Positions 56,143-64,000 of a stretch of DNA of 64,000 nucleotides are shown piece after piece. The position numbers and the translations under genes are program-made. The stretch lies in NCBI GenBank assembly GCA_002786065.1, contig NHNY01000003.1, forward strand, positions 806,001 through 870,000. The letters are read 5' to 3'. The stretch's first letter is position 1, and each line of letters begins with the position of its first letter. Source of the stretch: Microcyclospora pomicola (taxonomy: Eukaryota > Ascomycota > Dothideomycetes > Capnodiales). The notes under the pieces were generated by a model, which did no database searches, had not been told where the DNA came from, and was given only the letters and a program-made list of their open reading frames with translations.

Positions 56143-58125
56143 ATGGACGCCGCCGCGATCGAACAGATGAACAAGGTCCGAGTAAGTTTGGGCATGGCGC
56201 CACTGCCAGTGCCTGGGAAAGACTCCGGACCCCAATTCAAGCAGGACGCTGCAAGTGACAGCGACGAGGACGACAAACTCAGCACACTCGATAAGCGTCA
56301 GGCGCTTGCTGGCAGTAATTGGCAACAATTAGAGAACGAAAGGCGGGACAAGATCGAACGCCAGAAGCGCAAAGATGCCGCGAAAAAGGCTCGCGATGCG
56401 GCGCAACGTTCCGCCAAACTGGAAGGAAAGGGTCTTGGAGAAGCAGATGAGGCCGACGAGGTCGATACTCGGACGTGGTTGTTGCAGCAGAAGAAGCGCC
56501 AGAAGAAGATCGAGAAACAGCGCCAGAAGCTTGAGGAAGAATTGGCGGCACGCGAGCAGCAGGTGGAATATACCTCGAAAGACCTCGCTGGCGTCAAAGT
56601 CGGACATGAAGTGAATCAGTTCAATGAGATCACCGGCGAGCAAATCCTCACCCTCAAGGATGCAGAGATCGGCGAGGACAGTGAGGACGACGAGCTTGAG
56701 AATGCAGATCTCAAAGCGAAAGAGAGACTGCAGGAGAAGCTTGCGCTGAAGGTCAAGAAGCCTGACTATGACCCGACTGACGAAGATCTAGAGAGAGGGC
56801 TACTGTCCAAGTACGACGAGGAAATTGATGGCAAGAAGCAAAAGGTCTTCAGACTTGACGGACAGGGCACGTCAAACGAAGCAACACAGGAGAGGATCCA
56901 ACAAGCGAAAGAGTCTCAGAGGAATAAGGGCGTCAAGATCAGCTTGGATTTGTTGAAGGATGATGCGCCAGTATCAGATTATGTGGATCCTTCTACAGTA
57001 AAGATCAGGAAGCCGAAGAAGAGCAAGAAAGAGAAGAAGACACGCCAGAAAGCTGCAGATGAGGACGATATATTCCCTGTTGGTGCAGCTGTCACGCAAC
57101 CTGACAATGACAACATGGAGGTCGACAATGCTACAGCTCCTGGACCAAACAGCGACAGCAAGAAAAGATCTCATGACTTTGACGACGATGACGATCTACA
57201 AGCAAAGTTGGCACAACAAAGACGTCAAGCCTTGAAGAAACGAAAGAAAATGGACGCTGCAGAGCTTGCTCGACAGATGCGCGACGAAATGCCGGTTGAC
57301 GAGGAAGAGCTAGAAGAAGGTGGACTGGTCCTAGATGAGACATCTGAATTTGTGGCTAATCTTAAGAAGCCCGAGGCGCTAGTGGACCGAGCGAATGGAG
57401 TAGCACAACCGCCGACCATCAAAGACGAGGACGAAGACGAGGATGGCGACTCACACATGCAGTCGTACGCTGATGCCGAGGAAGCTGAAGAACGTGCTGT
57501 GAGAATCAAACAGGAGCATACTGTTCACACAGCAGATATGACAGCCACTGGGCTTGAAGAAGAATCTTCCATGAACGATCAAGGGCTAGGAGCGTCCTTG
57601 GCCATGCTCCGGAAGCGTGGATTAATCGACAATCCCGCTGCCGCTGATCTCGCACAAAAAGAACATGCGCGCTCCGAGTTCTTGGCCTCCAAACAGGGCC
57701 TGATCGATGAGTACGACCGTCGCGCTCGCGAGCAGCGTGATCATGATCGTAAATCCGGCAAACTGGACCGCATGAACAATCGGGACCGAGATGCTTACGC
57801 ACGCCAGCAAAACGAACAGAGAGAAGCATATATCGCTAGACTCTTGGCCGACAAGTTCAATCGTGAATATCGTCCTGACGTCAAACTCGAATACCACGAT
57901 GAGTTTGGGCGGCAGATGAACCAGAAGGAAGCATTCAAGCACATGTCGCACATGTTCCATGGTAAAGGAAGCGGCAAGCTGAAGACGGAGAAGCGACTCA
58001 AGAAGATCGAAGACGAAAAGCGAGAAGAAGGTAAAGGTGTCCTTGGAGTCGGTGAAGGCGGTATGGCTGAGGTCCAGGGTCGGGAGGGAAAGAGGCAGAA
58101 GCAGGCTGGTGTTCGGCTGCAATGA
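56143..58125 (+). CDS. snu66: SART1/Snu66 U4/U6.U5 tri-snRNP protein
   Basis: Spliceosome component needed to hold the tri-snRNP. Single exon, 660 residues, highly charged. The ATG at 56143 (MDAAAIEQMNKVRVSLGMAPLPV) matches the usual SART-1 opening, where this helix and short PLP stretch are conserved. Coiled, Lys/Glu-rich segments follow. Typical landmarks are DLAGVKVGHEVNQFNEITGE, YDEEIDGKKQKVFRLD, a Lys-rich patch (RKPKKSKKEKKTRQK), FVANLKKPEA, LGASLAMLRKRGLI and, near the end, DKFNREYRPDVKLEYHDEFG and MNQKEAFKHMSHMFHGKGSG, the most conserved block of the family. The end is basic. Complete and probably functional. Confidence 0.95.
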   Translation: MDAAAIEQMNKVRVSLGMAPLPVPGKDSGPQFKQDAASDSDEDDKLSTLDKRQALAGSNWQQLENERRDKIERQKRKDAAKKARDAAQRSAKLEGKGLGEADEADEVDTRTWLLQQKKRQKKIEKQRQKLEEELAAREQQVEYTSKDLAGVKVGHEVNQFNEITGEQILTLKDAEIGEDSEDDELENADLKAKERLQEKLALKVKKPDYDPTDEDLERGLLSKYDEEIDGKKQKVFRLDGQGTSNEATQERIQQAKESQRNKGVKISLDLLKDDAPVSDYVDPSTVKIRKPKKSKKEKKTRQKAADEDDIFPVGAAVTQPDNDNMEVDNATAPGPNSDSKKRSHDFDDDDDLQAKLAQQRRQALKKRKKMDAAELARQMRDEMPVDEEELEEGGLVLDETSEFVANLKKPEALVDRANGVAQPPTIKDEDEDEDGDSHMQSYADAEEAEERAVRIKQEHTVHTADMTATGLEEESSMNDQGLGASLAMLRKRGLIDNPAAADLAQKEHARSEFLASKQGLIDEYDRRAREQRDHDRKSGKLDRMNNRDRDAYARQQNEQREAYIARLLADKFNREYRPDVKLEYHDEFGRQMNQKEAFKHMSHMFHGKGSGKLKTEKRLKKIEDEKREEGKGVLGVGEGGMAEVQGREGKRQKQAGVRLQ

Positions 58126-58981
58126 GCAACGCGGCGACAGCACTTGACGAAGGTTAGTATCGTCTACTACAAATTCTGTCATATTGGAAAGATATTTACA
58201 GTACCTGCGTGCATAGAATTCCGAAGACCAGTGTTCTTCCGCTGATGCGGCTGGCAAGTCCTGGTAAGTCAAGTTCTTCACTTTCAGCCGTTTGTTGTTT
58301 TCACCTGACTCTCAATCTGCTTTCTTAAATGGTGTGACATGGCGCTTTGCACTTGCTCAGCGGCCTCCGCAACCTTTTGTACAAGGTGTACTGTCGTAAT
58401 GCTTTTAGACCACGAGGCAGGTAAGTGAGGCGTGACCTGTTGATTCACAGCAACGTGTCGTGAAGATGAAAGGTACGCTGCACGACCAAGAAGCGTTGAG
58501 AGTATATGAGTTGTCACTTGCAGGTAGATCTGCCAAGTATGTGAGATATGTATCGTGAGACTAGATGGTTGGGAATGGGAGAGACGAGGTTGATTGGCGA
58601 TGATCTCAGCAGTCTATTGAGCATTGTAGCAGAAATGACATGTCTATTCTCCGTTCTCCTTGTTGACGGTCCCTGAAGCATCATTCAATCTTATCACCTT
58701 CACCAACCACCCTCGACTCATCGACTTGCCCACAGAGTCAATGGAGGCGAGTCATCGTGGGAGTATTGTAGTCGAGGAGGCAATAGTTGCGCACGGACGT
58801 TACACTCCTAGCGAGGCCAACCAAGCCAAACGCGAAGGAGGCGCGCTTGCCCCTACACAATAATCCGACGTCCATCGCCCAGCGATAATTTGGTGATCCC
58901 AAATCAGCACACGACGTACCCAGGAAGAAAGACTTGAACTCAAATCCCTTGGAATCTTCATCTCGGACTTTTGCGCCCATC
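58126..58981. other. Intergenic, SART1 3' end and Eaf3 promoter
   Basis: About 0.86 kb with no supported gene and no specific site recognised. Confidence 0.45.
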
Positions 58982-60584
58982 ATGGCGCCGAGCTCAGCGA
59001 ATCAGCCCATCTATGCCAAGGACGAGAGAGTGCTCTGCTTTCACCATGAACTGCTCTACGAGGCCAAGGTCATGGACTCCAAGCCGAAAGACCCCAATGA
59101 CCGGAAGGACGGCCACACTTATCGGATTCACTACAAGGGATGGAAGAACACGTAAGTCCGTCTCAGAGAGTGTCGTGTATGATTCCGTGGATGTCTTGCC
59201 GTCAATCGTTGCATGTCTTGCGATGCTGCAAGTTTCCTGCAGCAACGACATGCACGAACGATTGCCTATGTGGCTTGGCCGCTGTCGAAGTGGATGAAGT
59301 GAGGATCGTGCTGGCAGACGCAAGCAGTCGGCATTGCCATGTACTCACCCGTCCTGACCGCCGCACACCTGCATTTTTGAGGTTTCTTCAACGTTTGACT
59401 GACACGTATTCCGCCACTTCAGATGGGACGACTGGGTGCCGCAAGAACGGCTGCGCAAGTTCACCGACGAAAACAAGGAGCTGGCTTCGAATCTGAAGAA
59501 AGAAATGGACCAGCAGCGCCGCGCCACGATCCCGCCCGGTGCACGAGCGTCCGTCAACCCGTCCACGTCGAAACGGCGCCAACTTGGGAGTGACGTTGCC
59601 GGATCGAGCGCGAGAGGCAGTGAAGATCGCAGCTCTGCGGCTCCGCCGCCACCGCCTCATCATGCAAGGGGTACGAAGAGGGGGCGTGAGATTGAAGGGA
59701 TCGACAAGGTATGCTGCTTCCGTTGCCTCATTTCCTAGCGGTGTGATCTCGCGCCCGTGGCGACTCTGTCATGGGGAATGTTCCCTGTGCTGTGCCTCGC
59801 TACAAGCGTGACCCATTTTCGACCGTTTCACATAACCAGAACTTCCGGCTTGATGAATTCATCCAGCATAATCCTTGAAGCGCCAGATTTGGGTTCTCTG
59901 TCACTCTTGAACTTAGTACGCTGACCATGCCACTACGTAAACAGGAAGAAGAGTTTGCACGTCGCCCGGCAGTCCGTTTGTTCGTACCTGATCAGCTCAA
60001 ATCTATCCTCGTCGACGACTGGGAAAAGGTCACCAAAGAACAAAAGCTTGCATCAGTCCCATCGAAAGTCCCAGCCTCACAATTTCTAGAAGAGTACGCC
60101 ACAGCTGAAAGTGCGAATCGCCGACCGGGCTCAGCGGATGCCGATATCCTGGAAGAATGTATCGCAGGCATCAAAGAGTACTTCAACAAAGCCCTCGGTC
60201 GTATCTTGCTCTACCGCTTCGAACGGCATCAATACCAGGAAATGCACAGGCTTGTCTCCCAAGGTCATGGCGACCACGCTGGCAAGGATCTGATTGACGT
60301 CTATGGCTGCGAACACCTCCTACGACTATTTGGTATGACTTCTCTTGCTTTGTTCCCCATTCTTTGCACTCCTTTCGTTAACGTGTGAAACAGTCTCGAT
60401 GCCTGATCTGATCGCCCACACCAACATGGACGCTCAGTCAGTCAGTCGCCTACGCGAAGAACTGAGCAAGATGATGCAGTGGATGGCCAAGCGTATCGAA
60501 ACTTACCTCAGCAGCGAGTACGAACATGCCGGGCAAGATTATCTCACCGACTCTAGAAGCGTGGTAGCCCCTACGTTTGTGTAG
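58982..60584 (+). CDS. eaf3: Eaf3/MRG15 chromatin reader
   Basis: Shared subunit of the NuA4 acetyltransferase and Rpd3S-type deacetylase complexes; its chromodomain reads methylated H3K36. Exons 58982..59151, 59423..59708, 59945..60332 and 60394..60584 give 344 residues in phase. The chromo barrel runs from [18 protein letters not shown] through [20 protein letters not shown], with the aromatic cage residues present. A Ser/Pro/Arg linker follows. The MRG domain runs from [19 protein letters not shown] through [46 protein letters not shown] and [18 protein letters not shown]. Introns 1 and 2 (271 and 236 bases) are long for this window, and intron 1 holds a strong hairpin. Confidence 0.96.
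59203..59264 (+). other. Imperfect hairpin inside Eaf3 intron 1
   Basis: Left arm 59203-59217 pairs with 59247-59264 over 15 base pairs with one 3-base bulge (59255-59257). Inside it, TTGC at 59218-59221 pairs with GCAA at 59242-59245, and TGCA at 59227-59230 pairs with TGCA at 59238-59241 around a 7-base loop. That gives about 23 pairs in 62 bases. It may be a structured intron element or a small-RNA precursor; the pairing is seen, the role is not. Confidence 0.55.
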
Positions 60585-60949
60585 ATTGAAGGTACTCAGC
60601 ACTGTCCTAAGGGCTGTATGCTTGGCACCTGGGCCCTCCGATGTATCAATGGCTAACCACAGCGAAGACCGCTGGTCGGGAGTCATTTGAGAGTCAGCAT
60701 GCATAGCGCCAGCACGTGTACCTGGATGATATTAGGTTTTGTGAATGTGGCACTTTCATTGGGCTTGTCAAGCAACAGCTGATGCCTTGCTGACCGCTGC
60801 TCGACACAGTAAGATAGCCGCTTACGAATGTGTATTCTACGTCTAGCACATACTGCTCCTCACGTAGACCAATGAGCCACCTTCCCCTCTGCTACCAATG
60901 TTTCGCTCGCGACATCCACGTTCTGAACCCCCTGCACGCATGCATCTGC
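60585..60949. other. Convergent 3' region, Eaf3 / Zn-cluster gene
   Basis: About 0.37 kb between convergent stop codons; nothing recognised. Confidence 0.45.
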
Positions 60950-63160
60950 TTAGTCAGTGGCCTTCTTCGCTCTCGCGTCTTCTTGACTCTTCATCTCATG
61001 CATGAGGAAGCGCACCAGCAACCCATCCCGCTTCAACAGTTCCCAGTCTGCCCGCAGGCCCAGCGGACGCCTCGGGCTTGGCCCGTCGCAAAGCTCAGTC
61101 AGCATCGCCTCCAGACTTCCCCCGCAACCCGCCGACTCGAATTCGGCGGCACAGGTCGGACATAATGCCAGACCACATTTCGTCTGTTGCCCTGTCGCTC
61201 CGTCTGGCTTCACACACTCACACACAGCCAGGTTCGGACACAGCGAGCACCAGCGGTCGCGACGAGTGGTGTCCACTCGATCTGCTGGGCCGAAGAGGTT
61301 CGAGAACGCACCTTCCATGTCGAGGGTCGCAACGGTGATCGCTGGGATTGCGTACAAGTGGTGCGATGCACATCTAATGATGCTTACCCGGTCGGTGGTG
61401 CAGCAAAGGCACATGCGCGTCCGCTCATAGGGACTCGGTTTGAGCTCGATGAGCCCGGCTTTGTTTGGATCGTCGTAGACGCCGATCTCGCGTGACTGTC
61501 CAATACCGAGGAATGGGTAGGCGAAGTGTATGGTAGAACAGAAGTGGCAAGGCCAGCCTTCGATGCCGGAAATCTCTTCAGCATTGTAGTTGAAGGAGAT
61601 TGGGTGGCTGAGCTTCGTGATGATCTGTTTGGTTTTGCGCTCTGGAGCCGGAGTGATGGTGTGGATCGGCCTCGCGATGGTCTGCGTTGTTCTGTGCTCT
61701 GGAGCTGGACTGCCAGCAGTGGTGAGCTTCTGTATCTTGGTAGGCGGTGTCGGGTATGCGGACACAGAAGCTTGTCGCTTCACGACGCCTCCCGGCTTGT
61801 TTCTCGAGGCAAGCTGATTATCCACACATCTAGTCTGAACTAGCTTCTTCGTATACCCGGTGAACAGCTTTTTCGAGCAGATTAGACCGCCCATCTGACA
61901 AGTGACACATTCGTCTTCTTCTGCACTGACCCTGAATGAGCACCTTCGATCAGCTTCGTCACAACGCTTACAGGTATATATACGCTCCGGCGTGAAGACC
62001 TTTTGCTTTGGCAAAACAGCGGCATTCAGGCCTCCATCGCAGAAGGCGGCAATTGTCGCTGCAGGTATGCTTGCATCACACCTTATCCTCGGACGTAAAA
62101 GGTCTTTGAGCGGACCAGCCACGCACCGGGACTCTTCGTAGACAGCACAGTTGACGCATGGCCCACTATGGTCGAGGGTGAGCGTGTATGAGCATATCAC
62201 TTTTCGTTTTGTGCACGCCTCACAGGGCGCTTTGTACGTCGGAGCTATGATCAGCTCGCACTCGGTAGACTCAGAGATACATGTCGTGCATGGCCAGCCG
62301 CGCTCATCGTCTAAGAGCGGGCACCGTTCACGAAGCTCGAGACACTGTCGACAACCGCGCGCTGCAGGGTGACCATCAAAATGCTCTGACCGAGTATGCC
62401 GATCTTTTGGATCTGCTTGAGTGTGTTCGCCATGATCCCCAAGCGTAGCCTGAAATTCACGTCGGCGCAAGCGGCGACTGCCGAAAAGGTGTTCGGTTTC
62501 AAGATCAGTCGTTCGAGCAATGTTTTCCAGTCTTTCCTTGAACTGCGGTATATCAACGAATTTCAGCTCTACCATAAGTTTAGGTAGAGTTGGGACTGTG
62601 ACAGATTTCTCATTCAGATCTTCACTGCAGCTGTCGTACGGGGTTGGCACTTGTGCCTTTGGTCGTTTTCGTTTCGGAAGTCGTCGTCTTAGACGTCGGC
62701 TCTCTTCCACCGGATCGTAATCCCCCGTCTCGTCTTTGTCTATCCAGGTACTCATGACACCATCCTCATGAGTCCGTATCTGTGGCCTTAGCTCGTACTT
62801 GGTATGATATAATGAGTCCTCATCCTCATCCGACATGTTGTTCGATTCAACCACCTGCTCTCCATCCGATCGGTCACCCTGATTGGACATATCTAGGTAA
62901 TGTCCATCATCTACCTGATCTCGAAAGTGGTCTGCGAGGCTCATCATCAGGTCTGTGTCTTCAAGCCCGATTGCTGTGGCGTTATCCATCCCGGTCACAA
63001 GTGATTCGTCGCCCGTGTGCGAGACTTCTTGCTTCTCCGATATCGTACAGTCCAAGAAGGGCAGTACTGGTCGTACCTGCGCAGAGCCTGGTTCAGAAAG
63101 ATCGAACGTCCTTCGCACGTCAAGTGCTCTGCTCCCTACAGCCAAAGCTTCATCGAACAT
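60950..63160 (-). CDS. Protein with three tandem Zn2Cys6-like clusters
   Basis: Single exon, 736 residues, unknown function. After an acidic N-terminus and a strong basic nuclear-type signal at ~155-170 (RRLRRRLPKRKRPKAQ), three six-cysteine clusters follow. Residues 270-301 fit CX2CX6CX10CX2CX6C, 313-346 fit CX2CX6CX11CX2CX7C with CTKRKVIC as in Gal4-type factors, and 397-428 fit CX2CX6CX10CX2CX6C. A Thr/Pro/Lys linker leads to a C-terminal half with further pairs (WPCHFC, MCLCC, WCSLC, CECVKP, CGLALCPTC) that may form a second zinc-binding module. Classical fungal regulators carry one Zn2Cys6 domain and a fungal-specific middle region, which I do not see. DNA-binding is possible but unproven; protein binding is an alternative. 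Confidence 0.85.
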   Translation of the reverse strand: MFDEALAVGSRALDVRRTFDLSEPGSAQVRPVLPFLDCTISEKQEVSHTGDESLVTGMDNATAIGLEDTDLMMSLADHFRDQVDDGHYLDMSNQGDRSDGEQVVESNNMSDEDEDSLYHTKYELRPQIRTHEDGVMSTWIDKDETGDYDPVEESRRLRRRLPKRKRPKAQVPTPYDSCSEDLNEKSVTVPTLPKLMVELKFVDIPQFKERLENIARTTDLETEHLFGSRRLRRREFQATLGDHGEHTQADPKDRHTRSEHFDGHPAARGCRQCLELRERCPLLDDERGWPCTTCISESTECELIIAPTYKAPCEACTKRKVICSYTLTLDHSGPCVNCAVYEESRCVAGPLKDLLRPRIRCDASIPAATIAAFCDGGLNAAVLPKQKVFTPERIYTCKRCDEADRRCSFRVSAEEDECVTCQMGGLICSKKLFTGYTKKLVQTRCVDNQLASRNKPGGVVKRQASVSAYPTPPTKIQKLTTAGSPAPEHRTTQTIARPIHTITPAPERKTKQIITKLSHPISFNYNAEEISGIEGWPCHFCSTIHFAYPFLGIGQSREIGVYDDPNKAGLIELKPSPYERTRMCLCCTTDRVSIIRCASHHLYAIPAITVATLDMEGAFSNLFGPADRVDTTRRDRWCSLCPNLAVCECVKPDGATGQQTKCGLALCPTCAAEFESAGCGGSLEAMLTELCDGPSPRRPLGLRADWELLKRDGLLVRFLMHEMKSQEDARAKKATD

Positions 63161-64000
63161 GTTGTGGCACTTCAGTAGTAGGCAAGATGTGGCACGTATG
63201 TAAGATGATAGCGAATGGTCAAGTCGGGGTGTTCAACATGAAATTGGCCGACGTTGTACTGACTTAGGGGTCCGCATGGGTGTGACTTAGGGGAAGCAGC
63301 TAGAAGTAGAAGACAATACTGACTCATGTTAGGGTGGTCATTCATTTTTGTGCGAATGATCCTAACTTGCCGGTGTTACTCGGGTTGATACACCCAGGGA
63401 CTAGTAGAACGGTGCTGTCAGCCCGGAATTGACTTGAGTTGTTGAGATTCTGGCAACTATTCCACTGTCCGTTGTTGAGCGTGCTAATGAAAAGAGTGTT
63501 CGTTCTCTCGTTGTGTTGTGCTGAACAGTATTGGCGCGACGGATGACAAGGCACATGACTGCTGTGAAAAGAAAAGTGACACCACGAACTTCAGATCGCA
63601 AGTCTTATCATTTGGATTGTGAGATGCATCTGCTTAGTGCTCAGAAGGGGTTTCTCAGTCAAATGAGTGAGGTCCGTGGCGCCAACTTTTACGCAGGCTC
63701 ACTTCCTGCCAATGGAAGGTAATATTACTTTGCTTGAGGCTCCTATGCCTGATGCCATCGAGGTCGTCTGATCGCGACATCTTCTGATCCGGCCCATTAT
63801 AAGCATAGTGGTGTGGCCAAGCGATTATCATGCTGATTTTCACCATGTCACACCAGAAGCGATGTCTCAGGTTGATCAACAACCGAGGATGTTTGCTCAC
63901 TGTACGTGGAGGAATGTATACCTCAGACAAATGCTATGGAGAGCTGTGTCGCTAGTTGCCAACGAGTTTGATGCGGACGATATTGAACTGGGTAATCATG
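63161..64000. other. Right edge, promoter side of the Zn-cluster gene
   Basis: About 0.84 kb with short frames only. It must hold the promoter of the Zn-cluster gene; I see no start of another gene before the window ends. Confidence 0.4.

Noticed and set aside
58934-58956. A possible tRNA B-box-like stretch near the Eaf3 start
   Set aside because: No matching A box or cloverleaf arms could be built around it.

Overview
The window is nuclear DNA of a filamentous ascomycete (Pezizomycotina), most likely a Dothideomycete. The evidence is short GT-AG introns of about 50-110 bases with CTAAC/CTGAC-like branch sites just before the acceptor, fungus-only families (HsbA, Stc1-domain, PtaB/LDB, KRE6/SKN1, Zn2Cys6-like proteins) and monocistronic genes on both strands. 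The class-level placement is inference. I saw no transposon, tRNA, rRNA, CRISPR array or bacterial-type operon.

Layout. 0.5-4.2 kb holds a secreted lipase divergent from two HsbA-type secreted surface-binding proteins. 5.3-15 kb holds cytochrome c, an Stc1-domain protein, anthranilate synthase component I, an unknown coiled-coil protein and V-ATPase subunit B. 16.9-30.2 kb holds a polyglutamine LIM-binding co-regulator (PtaB/LDB type), arginyl-tRNA-protein transferase ATE1, a diphosphoinositol-polyphosphate Nudix hydrolase and a KRE6/SKN1 cell-wall GH16 protein. 31.6-43.8 kb holds DPH1, a secreted-pathway cytochrome b561 protein, an unknown type II membrane protein, NFU1, a small unknown nuclear-type protein, nicotinamide riboside kinase and a three-KH RNA-binding protein. 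45.4-63.2 kb holds a GH63-like glucosidase, the Cyc8/Ssn6 TPR co-repressor, the spliceosomal SART1/Snu66 protein, the chromatin reader Eaf3/MRG15 and a protein with three tandem Zn2Cys6-like clusters.

Most genes are conserved housekeeping genes that do not form one pathway. The exception is the left end, where a lipase and two HsbA proteins plausibly act together outside the cell. Several regulators (PtaB, Cyc8, Eaf3, the Zn-cluster protein, the Stc1 protein) lie in the same 64 kb, but this need not mean co-function. Intergenic spaces are long (up to 3.6 kb) and mostly unexplained.

Gene models were spliced by eye. For multi-exon genes I checked that exon lengths add to a whole number of codons and that the joined protein reads through family motifs. 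No homology search was possible, so names rest on recognised motifs.
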